Assembly: GCA_964485095.1 (NCBI GenBank)
Contig: CAZAIB010000004.1
Coordinates: forward strand, 60,168-124,167
From: CAYNWT01 sp964485095
Lineage (GTDB): Bacteria > Planctomycetota > Planctomycetia > Planctomycetales > Planctomycetaceae
Reading direction: 5' to 3'
DNA: 64,000 nucleotides
The notes under the pieces are model-generated. The model saw only the letters and a program-made list of their open reading frames with translations. It was not told the origin of the DNA and did not search any database. This document shows positions 1-8,619 of the stretch, piece after piece (position 1 is the stretch's first letter; every line of letters begins with the position of its first letter). The position numbers and the translations under genes are program-made.

Positions 1-134
1 CCGTCTGTTTTCTCTTTGCGAACCAACTCGGCCACGCGCTCTTTCGTCGCCTGGGACGACTCGAAACTCGCCACAGCATCGGGGGTCGAACCGGCCGCAA
101 TAAAATCTACGATTTCCTCATACGCTCGAATCAT
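1..134 (-). CDS. Partial antitoxin-like small protein (N-terminus only)
   Basis: This gene is not closed in the window: it starts at an ATG at 134 and runs off the left edge. The visible 44 residues begin MIRAYEEIVDFIAAGS and continue through a TPDAVASF segment and an ERVAELVRKEKT helix. From memory, small proteins with this YEEIVDFIAAG-TP...RV-LI-REK pattern are common in cyanobacteria and planctomycetes and often precede a small HNH endonuclease or toxin-like gene; that partner would lie outside the window. No ribosome binding site stands out. It points away from ychF with the same polarity, about 65 nt downstream of the ychF stop, so it could be co-transcribed with ychF. The family assignment is by recall only. 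Confidence 0.5.
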   Translation of the reverse strand, partial: MIRAYEEIVDFIAAGSTPDAVASFESSQATKERVAELVRKEKTD

Positions 135-199
135 GATTCCATTCTAACACGTGGCCTGCCTCGGAACAGAGCGAGTTCTGGATGCCGGGCTTCGGTCTT

Positions 200-1288
200 T
201 TAGTTGAACAGGAAGTGGCAGATGTCACCGTCCTGCATGACGTACGCTTTTCCTTCGACACGCAGTTTCCCCGCGGCGCGGATGTCTTTCTCGGCTTTGT
301 GTTCTTCAAGATCGTCCAGTGAGTAGACCTCGCAGCGGATGAAACCCTTTTCGAAATCGGTGTGAATCACGCCGGCCGCTTGTGGGGCTGTTGCACCGAT
401 TGGAATCGTCCAGGCACGGACTTCTTTTTCGCCAGCGGTGAAGTAGCTATGCAGGCCGAGTGTTCGATACGCAGCTCGCGCGAGTGGAGCCAGAGCTGGT
501 TCGCTTAGGCCGACGGATTCCAGCATCTCTATTCGGTCTTCTTCGTCCAGTTCTGCAAGTTCGGCCTCTAGTTTTGCACAGACGGGAACCACCTGGGCTC
601 CGGCTTTCTCAGCGTGGGCTCGAACCTTTTGAACCAGGTCGCCTTCGCCCGCCATGTCGTTTTCGTCGACGTTGGCGACGTACAGAATTGGCTTGGCCGT
701 CATCAAACCAAAGCCTTTGACGATACGCGCTTCGTCTTCGTCGAACTCCAGGGTGCGGAGCGGCTTTTCGGCTTCCACATGAGCCTGACATTTTTCGATG
801 GTGGCGACTCTCAGAATGCCGTCCTTGTCGCCGCTGCGAGCGGTGCGTTCGGCTTTGGGTTTGGCGTTGGCCAGTGTTTCCATGTCGGCCAGCATGAGTT
901 CCATCTCGATGACGTCGATGTCCGCCAGTGGATCGACCTTGTCGCTGACATGGACGACGTCTTCATCTTCGAAGCAACGGACCACCTGCATGATGGCGTC
1001 GACTTCGCGGATGTGGCTGAGAAACTTATTGCCCAGGCCTTCGCCCTTGCTGGCTCCTTCCACGATCCCGGCGATATCGACCAGCTTCAAAATTGCAGGG
1101 ATGACTTTTTGGGGCGGGATGTATTTCGTGATCGTGTCCAATCGCGGATCGGGCACACTGACGATGCCTTCGTTGGGCTCGATCGTGCAGAACGGATAGT
1201 TCGCGGCCTGGGCTCCGGTGGAACAAGTGAGTGCATTAAACAGGGTGCTCTTGCCAACATTCGGCAGCCCGACAATTCCAGCTTCCAT
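200..1288 (-). CDS. ychF: Redox-regulated ATPase YchF
   Basis: A 362-residue protein of the universally conserved Obg-related YchF/OLA1 family, a cytosolic nucleotide-binding protein that associates with ribosomes and prefers ATP. The P-loop GLPNVGKST is near residues 7-15, the switch region includes LVDIAGIVEGA, and the usual NKxD specificity motif is replaced by VANVDEND, as in YchF proteins that hydrolyse ATP. A coiled-coil region follows the G domain, and the C-terminus (FTAGEKEVRAW through GFIRCEVYS) is the TGS-like domain. Length matches the family norm of about 363 residues. The start MEAGIVGLPNVGKST is the natural one and is preceded by a purine-rich AGAAGAGAAG. The gene is divergent from the CehA-like gene. 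Confidence 0.97.
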   Translation of the reverse strand: MEAGIVGLPNVGKSTLFNALTCSTGAQAANYPFCTIEPNEGIVSVPDPRLDTITKYIPPQKVIPAILKLVDIAGIVEGASKGEGLGNKFLSHIREVDAIMQVVRCFEDEDVVHVSDKVDPLADIDVIEMELMLADMETLANAKPKAERTARSGDKDGILRVATIEKCQAHVEAEKPLRTLEFDEDEARIVKGFGLMTAKPILYVANVDENDMAGEGDLVQKVRAHAEKAGAQVVPVCAKLEAELAELDEEDRIEMLESVGLSEPALAPLARAAYRTLGLHSYFTAGEKEVRAWTIPIGATAPQAAGVIHTDFEKGFIRCEVYSLDDLEEHKAEKDIRAAGKLRVEGKAYVMQDGDICHFLFN

Positions 1289-1585
1289 GATCTTCTCTTC
1301 TGATTTCTGCTGCCCCGCGTCTACCGGGGCGTCAACCGGTTCTTAACGAGGCACTGGTATAGGAAACTATCGGAGCCATTCCCAGACACATTGCGGGTTA
1401 CGTGGAACCGGTTTCGCAATGTGTTTACAGGGAACCGCGAATGGCCGCGAATTCACGCAAATTGGTCCAGTTGCCAGCGGTGCCTGAGCGGCGGTTCAAA
1501 CGAGAGTTGGCCGCAGATTCCGCTTGCCGGATTCGCTGGCCGCCACTTGTTGTTAGATTGGAACCAACAACAAGGAGATCCAACG

Positions 1586-4126
1586 ATGCCCCGATCGCTC
1601 ATCATTTGCTGCCTGCTTACGACTCCGCTACTGGCTCAGGACAAGGCGGTTCAAATTGGCCCCGATACGCGGAGGCTCATTCCGAAAGGCAAAGAAGTCG
1701 ATGCGATCGACGGCGACTTCATCATTCGCAATCAGCACCTGACAGCCGTTGTCGCTCAGACCGTTCGCAGTCGCAACGCAAATATGACTGTCAAGAACGT
1801 CGCCGGAGCGTTGATTGATCTCACCGAGAACCGTTCTGGCAGCGACCAGCTAAGTGCGTTCTATCCGGGTCGCAGAGCGCACCAGTTCTCAAAGCATCAA
1901 CTGCGTTCGCTATCTGAGGGAGAAGAGACTCTGAATGGCGTGACTGTTGGCACCGCCGATCAATCGGTTCTGGTCGGGTACCTACTGCGAAACGATGGGC
2001 GAGGTATCCGAGTTCGAACCGTATTCTGGAACAACACGGACGAACCAAAGACCTTCAAACTGGAAGACGACATCCGGGCCGATGGCGGCAAGGAGTACAT
2101 GGGCAAGAACCCCAACGGCGATGTGGATATCGTGTGGATTGAAGATCGCTTCTGGGGTCAGGCGTACGGAGTGATTAGCGACCACGGAAAGATTCGCAGC
2201 AACAACAACGCGAAGACTTCGACTCTGAAGTACCTGGTTGATGGCAAGAGCACTAAGGAACTCAAGCCTGGTGAGAAGTTTGAACTCACACGCTGGATCT
2301 TCCCGGGCAGGAACCTGTTGGATGTTCGAGCGAACATCGCCGAGCATCATGGGAACCCATATCCGGCAGTCCATTTCGCCTTGCAGGACGCCAACGGCCA
2401 ACCGGTTCCCGATGCTGTGGTTGAGATTCGAAACGCGGCCTCGCTTGGCTTTGCACGCAGTGACCAGCGCGGGCGAATCGAAACCAGACTCCCGCCCGGG
2501 AAGTGCACCGCGCACGTAACGGTTAATGGTGAGAAGTTGAAACCTGTTGAGCTGACACCATTCCCAGTCGGCAGCTCTGGCGGTTCGATCGTCGTAACCA
2601 ACAGCCTGCGTTTGCCGGATTACAAACCTGGAACCATCGCCGCGTCCATCATGGCCGAAGACGGTTCACCCATTCCGTGTAAGGTCGAACTGCAACCGCA
2701 CGAAGGAACTCCAAAACCTGACTTCGGACCAGAGACTGCCGAGTTCGGAGTAAAGAACCTGATCTACACGCCGAACGGTACATTCGAACGCGCTGTTCCG
2801 TCCGGCAAGTACGACATCATCATTAGCCGCGGGCCCGAGTACGACGCGATCTTCACTGAGCTGGAAGTGCTCAAAGGTGGAACAGCGAAGTTAGCCGGCA
2901 AGCTGGTGCGTTCAGTCAAAACGCCGGGCTGGATTAGCTGCGACTATCACAGCCACAGTTCTCCGTCGGGCGATAACACCGGTAGTCAACTCGGTCGCGT
3001 TTTGAATTTCGGAGCCGAACACATCGAGTTCGCCCCATGCACAGAACACAACCGAGTGAGTTCTTACGACGCGCATATCGCATCGCAAAATCTGGGCAGG
3101 TTCGTCGCTACGATCCCGGGCATGGAACTCACGGGCGGCCCGTTGCCGCTGAATCACCAAAACGTGTTCCCCATGATTCACAGGCCGTACATGCAGGATG
3201 GTGGCGGACCGCAGGTAGATAACTCGCCTGAGAAACAGATGGAACGACTCAACGCTTGGGACGACAACAGCCGCAAGCTCATCCAGCAAAACCACCCGGA
3301 CATTGGCTGGCTGTTCTTCGATAAGAACGGCGACGGTAAACCGGACGCCGGCTACGAACGATCGTTCAAGCACATGGACGTCGTCGAAATCCACGCGTTT
3401 GGTCCCACCGGGCCGCTGACCAACCTGATGGAAATGAACCCGTACGATGTTGATGGCAAAGGCAAGCCGAACCGCAACAACGTCGTGTTCAATTGGCTTC
3501 AACTTCTGAACCAGGGCTACCGGATCATGGGCATCACCAACACCGACGCCCACTACAACTTCCACGGCACCGGCTGGGTTCGAAACTGGATCAAGTCGTC
3601 CACCGACGAACCGGCCGACATCGACATGGAAGAAATGCTGGCCAACTCAGAAGCCGGCCGATTGGTTATGTCCAACGGTCCTTATCTTGAAGTGTCCGTC
3701 GTTCCACAGGGTGGCAGCAATGTTCAAACCGTTTCCGGCGGCAACATGACTGTGCGAAACGGAAAGCTAAACGCTCATGTTCGCGTTCAATGCGCGAACT
3801 GGTTGGATATCGACCGCGTGTTTGTTTTGGTTAACGGCCGTCCGTCAGACGAACTCACATTCACGCGCGAGAAGAACCCAAACATGTTTAGCGACGACGT
3901 GGTCAAGTTCGATCAGCAAATCAAGATTGAACTCGAAGACGACGCACACATCATTTTTTGCACGGCTCACAAGACAAAGTCACTTGGCCCGGTTGTCGGT
4001 CCCAACGCAAAGAACCATAAACCGGCGGCGCTGACGAATCCAATTTTCGTCAACGTGAAGGGCGATGAGTTCGTCGCGAACAAAGATACGCTCGGCCATC
4101 CACTGCCTGTAAAGAAGCAGGACTAG
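1586..4126 (+). CDS. Secreted CehA/McbA-like PHP-domain metallohydrolase
   Basis: An 846-residue protein with a short signal peptide (MPRSLIICCLLTTPLLAQ). The ATG at 1586 is chosen because an AAGGAG lies about 9 nt upstream and the signal peptide follows at once; the frame is open further upstream but without a plausible start. The first half looks like beta-sandwich and carboxypeptidase-regulatory-like modules (for example VPDAVVEIRNAASLGFARSD). The second half carries PHP-type metal ligands: CDYHSHSSPSGDN near residue 452, CTEHNRV near 485 and NTDAHYNFHGTG near 653. These match the CehA/McbA class of metal-dependent hydrolases; the substrate cannot be inferred. It stands alone between convergent neighbours. 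The 297-nt gap upstream shows no clear gene. Confidence 0.85.
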   Translation: MPRSLIICCLLTTPLLAQDKAVQIGPDTRRLIPKGKEVDAIDGDFIIRNQHLTAVVAQTVRSRNANMTVKNVAGALIDLTENRSGSDQLSAFYPGRRAHQFSKHQLRSLSEGEETLNGVTVGTADQSVLVGYLLRNDGRGIRVRTVFWNNTDEPKTFKLEDDIRADGGKEYMGKNPNGDVDIVWIEDRFWGQAYGVISDHGKIRSNNNAKTSTLKYLVDGKSTKELKPGEKFELTRWIFPGRNLLDVRANIAEHHGNPYPAVHFALQDANGQPVPDAVVEIRNAASLGFARSDQRGRIETRLPPGKCTAHVTVNGEKLKPVELTPFPVGSSGGSIVVTNSLRLPDYKPGTIAASIMAEDGSPIPCKVELQPHEGTPKPDFGPETAEFGVKNLIYTPNGTFERAVPSGKYDIIISRGPEYDAIFTELEVLKGGTAKLAGKLVRSVKTPGWISCDYHSHSSPSGDNTGSQLGRVLNFGAEHIEFAPCTEHNRVSSYDAHIASQNLGRFVATIPGMELTGGPLPLNHQNVFPMIHRPYMQDGGGPQVDNSPEKQMERLNAWDDNSRKLIQQNHPDIGWLFFDKNGDGKPDAGYERSFKHMDVVEIHAFGPTGPLTNLMEMNPYDVDGKGKPNRNNVVFNWLQLLNQGYRIMGITNTDAHYNFHGTGWVRNWIKSSTDEPADIDMEEMLANSEAGRLVMSNGPYLEVSVVPQGGSNVQTVSGGNMTVRNGKLNAHVRVQCANWLDIDRVFVLVNGRPSDELTFTREKNPNMFSDDVVKFDQQIKIELEDDAHIIFCTAHKTKSLGPVVGPNAKNHKPAALTNPIFVNVKGDEFVANKDTLGHPLPVKKQD

Positions 4127-4153
4127 GTACCCTGTTTTGCGTGTCATCAATGC

Positions 4154-4813
4154 TCAGGTAAACCAAAGCAAAGCAGCGAATGCAGCGACGAATAGCAGGG
4201 TTGAAACGAACGCCAGTACTGAAAAAGAATCGAGACGCTTGTGGTCGGTGTAGCCTTCTGGCGCGATAACGATTCGGTAAATCACGAACAGGTTTAATAC
4301 CGGGACAAACAGTGCCAGCAACCAAGCTGGGTGCATGCCCACGTTTGTTAGCCTGAGGTACGTGAGTGCAAGGAACCCCAGCATGCCTCCCACTGAAATT
4401 ATCACCGGATCCAGAGGCAGCACCGTGCACAAGGACAACACCAGGTATCCAAGGAAGAAGCTCAGCCGGCCAATACCTCCGTTCGCTCCCGGAAGGTAGC
4501 CTCCGGATCGCCGACGTCTTCGCTTGCGAGGCTGCGACGTCGTCTCCTGGTGTGCGTGCGGGGTTGTCTCATCACGAGTCTCACCTTGTTGAGCTCGCCG
4601 CGTTTCGCGAGCCACACTGCTTTCTGCAGCAACCGAAAACTCAGCGAGATTCACACCAGTTTGCTCTGACTTCACCAGGGTGAATGCTTTCGCAGCTTCC
4701 GCTGGCGGCGCGTGCAACTGTTCTTTGCACTTCGGACAGCGCACCGTTTTTCCGGCGTGTTGTTCGCTAACGGTTAGCCCATGGCCGTTGCTGCAATGAA
4801 ACTTTAGCGGCAT
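4154..4813 (-). CDS. Zinc-ribbon membrane protein, DUF805-like C-terminus
   Basis: A 219-residue protein. The N-terminus has a treble-clef or zinc-ribbon pattern with Cys7, His11, Cys26 and Cys29 (RCPKCKEQL). A charged Q/T/R-rich linker of about 70 residues with a run RKRRRRR follows, then four hydrophobic segments from about residue 110 to the end. The membrane part contains RLTNVGMHPAWLL and APEGY, which resemble DUF805-type small membrane proteins. Zinc ribbon plus membrane anchor is a frequent planctomycete architecture of unknown role. The gene is convergent with the CehA-like gene, with only 27 nt between the stops, and divergent from the secretin-domain gene. Confidence 0.7.
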   Translation of the reverse strand: MPLKFHCSNGHGLTVSEQHAGKTVRCPKCKEQLHAPPAEAAKAFTLVKSEQTGVNLAEFSVAAESSVARETRRAQQGETRDETTPHAHQETTSQPRKRRRRRSGGYLPGANGGIGRLSFFLGYLVLSLCTVLPLDPVIISVGGMLGFLALTYLRLTNVGMHPAWLLALFVPVLNLFVIYRIVIAPEGYTDHKRLDSFSVLAFVSTLLFVAAFAALLWFT

Positions 4814-5065
4814 GCTTGCCCTCCGCGTCCCGACAAAAGAGGCCCGCCAGTGTTGGACTCATTCAGAGTACAAACATCCGACCCAATGTGTTCCGGATCT
4901 TTTATCTTTATCGGTAAAAGCTGCCGAAGTGCGGCTCGGGCTTCTGACCTCTTGCAACTTCACCGTCAATTTTGCGGCGCGCGTCGGGTTCCGAGATTGT
5001 CCGGTTCGCAAAACGCAGTCTACGCTTGTCAACCCTCCACATCTCACCTCACGCAAGGGCTCGAT

Positions 5066-6025
5066 ATGCGACAACTTCTTTTGATTGTGCTGTCGGTTGG
5101 AACCAGTTTCGGTCAGCACACGACCGGTCACAGCCCAGCGCTACAGCCAGGCACGAAACCGATCGACGGTACGAAGTTCGACCCCAGCGCTCCGCAAATC
5201 ATGATTGAAGTGCGGTTCTTGTCCGGGCCGCCAGAGATGTTTCAACGGTTGCACGCCAACGATCTCATCCGCCGCGCCCCCGCGCCACCCAAACCTGAGC
5301 TACCGTCACTCTCCGACACACAACTTCGCGCTGGCAACGGAATCCAATTGGTCTCGGCCACTCGCGTTGTCGAAGAACGGCAGTCCGTGTTTGTTCAACG
5401 CATGGGAGACAAGCGCGTTTTCGATCTCATCGAAGCTGCTCAGAAAAACCAGCAGACAAACATCCTGAGAGCGCCGAAGGTGACTTTGTTTGATGGTCAG
5501 AAGGCGAGTATCAAAGACCAAATGCAGCGTCCGTTCGTTGTCGCTTTGCAACGGAACGGCGCCGAGTTCGAACCGCAAATCGAAGCGATTCCGGAAGGAA
5601 CATCCATTGATGTGCGAGCCACGACGAAGCCCGGCGCGGTCCGAATGGATCTCGCCATTCAGCTGTCTGAAATCGCCAACGTGAAAACAAGGCCCGCTGG
5701 CCCCGCCAACACGGCTATCCAGGTTCCTCGCGTCGCCGCATCCCGAGTCGCACTCAGCGCGTTGGTGAAAGACGGAGACACACTGGTTGTGTCCGGCCTG
5801 CAACGTTCTGTCGAAGTTCGCAAAAAAGAAAGAGTGCTTGGGATGTTCAAGAACGTCAGTGTCGGCCGAACCACAGAAGACATGCTAATTCTCATCACTC
5901 CGCGAATAATCCTGCCTGACAATAAACCGGGGCGCACGGTTCTGGACAACAAAGTCTCCGCAGCCGATTGGTGTGGAACCCCGGCGGCTCATCAGGCAAT
6001 GATAAACCGCCAGCGGACTCGGTAG
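5066..6025 (+). CDS. Short exported protein with a type II/III secretin-like domain
   Basis: A 319-residue protein starting MRQLLLIVLSVGTSFGQ, a likely signal peptide; the ATG at 5066 is preceded by CAAGGG. The frame extends upstream to 4850, but that part lacks signal-peptide character. The C-terminal 200 residues match the secretin fold signature: LRAPKVTLFDGQKASI, then VKDGDTLVVSGLQ, and finally MLILITPRIIL. In true secretins these segments form the outer-membrane beta barrel. Here the protein is much shorter than GspD/PilQ, has few or no N-domains, and no secretion genes are adjacent. It may be a stand-alone secretin-like protein as often seen in planctomycetes; multimerisation and secretion function are unproven. 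Confidence 0.8.
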   Translation: MRQLLLIVLSVGTSFGQHTTGHSPALQPGTKPIDGTKFDPSAPQIMIEVRFLSGPPEMFQRLHANDLIRRAPAPPKPELPSLSDTQLRAGNGIQLVSATRVVEERQSVFVQRMGDKRVFDLIEAAQKNQQTNILRAPKVTLFDGQKASIKDQMQRPFVVALQRNGAEFEPQIEAIPEGTSIDVRATTKPGAVRMDLAIQLSEIANVKTRPAGPANTAIQVPRVAASRVALSALVKDGDTLVVSGLQRSVEVRKKERVLGMFKNVSVGRTTEDMLILITPRIILPDNKPGRTVLDNKVSAADWCGTPAAHQAMINRQRTR

Positions 6026-6128
6026 TGGCAGGCAACAGTCTTGAATTCTCCGAGGTCGAGTGCGAGGATTTTCCTTATGCGGCAAGCCCTACTTAATCGT
6101 CAGCCACGCAACCCGTAAAGTGAAGTCC

Positions 6129-6536
6129 ATGCAAGCAGAAAACCAGACCAGCGAACTAACGGACCCGGCTGAGTACGAGTCGGTTGAAACGGTCATGGCT
6201 GAGTCTGTGATTCATGAGCTCACGTTTTCATCACACCTGGAAGCTGGTCTGATGTTTTGTTGTTTCTTGATTGCACTAATCACATTCATTCGAAAGCGAT
6301 TATCTGCGTCACTGCTCGTTTCTGTCGGCTTTCTCCTCGTACTTCTAAAGTACGTGATCGCTTACGTTACTCTCTCAGACTCCCTAGTCCCAAACAGCTT
6401 GGTAACCGCGACTATGGCGCTCGGACCGGTAGGGCTCGGCTTGGTGGCCGTTGGTCTGTACAAGCAGGCTGCTGATTCTGTGCCAAACCGGCAACAGATG
6501 AATGATTCATCTCATCCGCCCACAACGGCCACATAA
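6129..6536 (+). CDS. Small hypothetical membrane protein
   Basis: A 135-residue protein with an acidic N-terminal tail and three hydrophobic segments (GLMFCCFLIALITFI, LLVSVGFLLVLLKYVIAYV and ALGPVGLGLVAVGLY), ending in a polar P/T-rich tail. The ATG at 6129 is preferred over the upstream in-frame codon at 6060 because MQAENQ begins the conserved-looking soluble tail. Its last codons and stop fall inside the motif GGCCACATAAG, which recurs in the following gaps. I do not recognise the family. It is the first of a run of small same-strand genes. Confidence 0.6.
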   Translation: MQAENQTSELTDPAEYESVETVMAESVIHELTFSSHLEAGLMFCCFLIALITFIRKRLSASLLVSVGFLLVLLKYVIAYVTLSDSLVPNSLVTATMALGPVGLGLVAVGLYKQAADSVPNRQQMNDSSHPPTTAT

Positions 6537-6554
6537 GGTTAGCTGGTAGAGAGC

Positions 6555-7151
6555 ATGAAAGTTGTCATCGTCAGCGACACACATGGACGGCACGATGATC
6601 TGCCAGACATTGAAGGCGACCTGTTCATCCACTGCGGTGACTTTGAAACGACGGCCGACATTGACACATGGTTCTCGGATCAGCGGTTCTCCAACATCCT
6701 TGCGGTAGCTGGCAACCATGATCACGACGCGTTTGAGAGTGAATCCGAAGGCGTCCGTGTGTTCTACAACGCAGAACTGCTGACGGATCGATTGATTGAT
6801 GTCGGGGGACTGAAGATCTACGGCTCACCGTGGATCAACGAACTCGAAGGAGCCGCCTACTATAAGTCGCACGCTGAGATTGAAGAGCACTGGGCCGACA
6901 TTCCAGATGATACAGACATACTGATCACTCACGTACCGCCGTACGGCATCCTGGATCGGGCACGCAATGGTGAGCATTGGGGCTGCCAACTCCTGGCGAA
7001 TCGCGTCGAAGAGCTGAATCTAAGAGTACATTGCTTCGGTCATGTGCACGCGAGCTACGGCCTGGACGATCGATACGGAATCACGTTTATAAACGCGTCG
7101 AGTATCTCAGATGGCGAGATTTGCAACCCACCGATTACACTGGAACTGTGA
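6555..7151 (+). CDS. MPPED/UPF0046-like calcineurin-type metallophosphoesterase
   Basis: A 198-residue single-domain phosphoesterase. The metal-binding motifs are in order: VSDTHGRHDDLP (residues 6-17), HCGDF near 27, VAGNHDHDAF near 53, THVPP near 122 and CFGHVHASYG near 158. The size and the GHVHASYG motif fit the small MPPED/UPF0046 branch, whose members hydrolyse phosphodiesters in vitro; the physiological substrate is unknown. The gene begins 10 nt after GTTAGCT (6538-6544) and ends 6 nt before AGCTAAC (7157-7163), an exact inverted pair that resembles the outer boxes of an integron cassette. Confidence 0.88.
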   Translation: MKVVIVSDTHGRHDDLPDIEGDLFIHCGDFETTADIDTWFSDQRFSNILAVAGNHDHDAFESESEGVRVFYNAELLTDRLIDVGGLKIYGSPWINELEGAAYYKSHAEIEEHWADIPDDTDILITHVPPYGILDRARNGEHWGCQLLANRVEELNLRVHCFGHVHASYGLDDRYGITFINASSISDGEICNPPITLEL

Positions 7152-7159
7152 GGGCCAGC

Positions 7160-7303
7160 TAACACCAGTGGATCAGAAACTCGCGCAGCCGATTCTGGTT
7201 TTTGGTTCGAGAGAGTCCGTGGCTTTGTTTTTGCGGGGGCGGTGCCTAAGTGTGCTCTTGTTGTTCTGCGCAGGGTTGCGGTGCGGCAATTTTCTTCGCG
7301 CGA
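7160..7303 (+). repeat. Direct repeat copy 1 (about 145 bp)
   Basis: This noncoding stretch begins TAACACCAGTGGATCAGAAA and is about 90% identical to 8421-8566, with small indels and substitutions. Both copies start at or just after the stop codon of the preceding gene. Inside are a run TTTGTTTTTGCGGGGG and a terminal GCGGTGCGGCAA. It resembles the left part of an attC-type recombination site followed by extra sequence. No reading frame in it looks coding. Confidence 0.85.
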
Positions 7304-7318
7304 CAACCTATGAGTCCG

Positions 7319-7365
7319 CTCCATGTGGCCACATAAGCTCGCAATTCGTTGTGCGGCAATAAGCT
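7319..7365 (+). repeat. Degenerate GGCCACATA repeat, copy A
   Basis: The block around GTGGCCACATAAGCTCGCAA aligns with 7791-7832 over about 45 bp. Both have CATGyGGCCACATA, then AATTCG or GATTCG, then a GTTGTGC or GCTATCC box and CGGCAA. It lies directly upstream of the small gene at 7385. Related GGCyACAyAA motifs occur at 6527-6536, 8825-8834 and 9323-9333. Confidence 0.6.
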
Positions 7366-7384
7366 CTCGGCATTGGTGTTTTTC

Positions 7385-7747
7385 ATGACAAGACATGTCG
7401 GCAACTGGGAAGAGCCACCGAACCTGCCACCCGGTCACGATTGGGCAGGAGTCGCAGGCGATGTGCAAGATTGCTACTTCTGTGGAGATCAACTAACTAA
7501 GGGTGATCTGTTCCAATACAACCGTGAGTTGATCCATTGTCGTGAAGGTCATGAGCCCGATCCTGAGTGGCGGATTGCGGGGACAGTCTTCCCGATGTGC
7601 GGGCCATGTCGCGAGTCAAATATCGAGGATCCGAATCTTGCAGAAGTGAACCCAATGGTACGCGTTGGAGAACGCTTCGGTTGGTACGTACTGTTGCCGC
7701 TGTTTTTGCTTACTGCGTTGGTGGTTTTCTTTGCTGCACTTCGTTGA
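7385..7747 (+). CDS. Hypothetical Cys-rich protein with C-terminal membrane anchor
   Basis: A 120-residue protein from the ATG at 7385 (MTRHVGNWEEPP). Cysteine pairs suggest a metal site: CYFCGDQLTKGD near residues 29-40 and MCGPCRESN near 74-82, with ELIHCREGH between them. The last 24 residues are hydrophobic (WYVLLPLFLLTALVVFFAAL), predicting a tail anchor. I do not recognise a named family. It lies between two copies of the GGCCACATA repeat, which suggests that it arrived as a mobile unit; this is an inference from layout. Confidence 0.55.
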   Translation: MTRHVGNWEEPPNLPPGHDWAGVAGDVQDCYFCGDQLTKGDLFQYNRELIHCREGHEPDPEWRIAGTVFPMCGPCRESNIEDPNLAEVNPMVRVGERFGWYVLLPLFLLTALVVFFAALR

Positions 7748-7789
7748 TAATCATTCATTCATCAGTTCGCCCGATCCGATCTACAGCCC

Positions 7790-7832
7790 ACTTCATGCGG
7801 CCACATAGACCACGATTCGCTATCCGGCAAAC
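7790..7832 (+). repeat. Degenerate GGCCACATA repeat, copy B
   Basis: The block contains ATGCGGCCACATAGACCACG followed by ATTCGCTATCCGGCAA, and aligns with copy A at 7319-7365. It ends at the start codon of the gene at 7833. The box GCTATCC (7819-7825) occupies the place of GTTGTGC in copy A. Confidence 0.6.
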
Positions 7833-8423
7833 ATGACCACACTTGATGCGATGCAGTTTGGGCCGTTCACCACTGCCTATCACGATCAACTCATCACTGA
7901 CTCGTTCAAGGAATCCGCTCGGCAATTCATCGCTGCCAGGGTTCTTCCGCAAGTCGATCACGACATCGTCGAACTGGATGCCGCATTGACCCCGCGTGCT
8001 GCCGAGGACCGAAACTGCGGACCGAACAGTGCGGTCAAGAACTGCTTCTATCTAGAGATCCGTTTCTTTGGCCATGCCGGTACAGAATACTCCGAACTCA
8101 AGTGCCAACTCTGGTATCGACCCGATGATTCTGCGTTTCATGTCGCCACGGGATCATCAATCTACGTCTGGACGCCCAAGCGACGCGCGGAGCGTGAATC
8201 ACAGAAAGCCTCAATTCAAAGAATGGTTGATTCGATTCTCAACAACGAACGCACCACTCCATTCTGCCCGGTGTGCTTTTCAAACGTCCCTGTTGTTAAC
8301 ACGGCTGATCATTTCAATGCCACTTGTCCAACACAGTGTTTTCGGTACAGCTTCCACAAGGACGAGCAAGGGTGTCTGCTGCACGGCCATTTCATCATGC
8401 GTGATCCCGTACAAGATGCATAA
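7833..8423 (+). CDS. Hypothetical protein with a C-terminal Cys/His motif
   Basis: A 196-residue soluble protein starting MTTLDAMQFGPF. The N-terminal two thirds look like a mixed alpha/beta domain (YLEIRFFGHAGTEYSELKCQ). The C-terminal third has FCPVCFSNVP and then HFNATCPTQCFRYSFH, a possible zinc-binding CxxC...H...C region. No family is recognised. The stop codon is embedded in GCATAAC, the start of repeat copy 2 at 8421, so gene and repeat form one unit. It has no close neighbour of related function. Confidence 0.55.
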   Translation: MTTLDAMQFGPFTTAYHDQLITDSFKESARQFIAARVLPQVDHDIVELDAALTPRAAEDRNCGPNSAVKNCFYLEIRFFGHAGTEYSELKCQLWYRPDDSAFHVATGSSIYVWTPKRRAERESQKASIQRMVDSILNNERTTPFCPVCFSNVPVVNTADHFNATCPTQCFRYSFHKDEQGCLLHGHFIMRDPVQDA

Positions 8424-8566
8424 CACCAGTGGATCAGAAACTCGCGCAGCCGAGTCTGGTTTTGGTTCGAGAGAGTCTGTGGCTTTGTTTTTGCGGGGGC
8501 CGTACCTAAGTGTGCTCTTGTTGTTCTGCGCAGGATTGCGGTGCGGCAAATTTTGTTTCCGCGCGA
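8421..8566 (+). repeat. Direct repeat copy 2 (about 145 bp)
   Basis: Second copy of the repeat at 7160-7303, beginning with the TAA stop of the upstream gene and ending in CCGCGCGA. The two copies share GGATCAGAAACTCGCGCAGC and GTGCTCTTGTTGTTCTGCGC exactly. Such spacing, one copy after each of two unrelated small genes, is expected if the repeat travels with the gene 5' to it. Confidence 0.85.
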
Positions 8567-8619
8567 ATGCGGTGGAACCGCTCGAAGATCAGGCCGCAAT
8601 GCGACATTGTACTGCTTTC

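Noticed and set aside
614..1303. Long plus-strand frame opposite ychF
   Set aside because: It is the mirror of a strongly conserved gene and has no recognisable motif.
1488..1525. tRNA-like segment with GGCGGTTCAAACGAGAG
   Set aside because: No matching acceptor stem or anticodon arm could be drawn.
1391..1585. N-terminal extension of the CehA-like protein
   Set aside because: The extension has no signal peptide or conserved character, while ATG 1586 has a good AAGGAG and starts a signal peptide.
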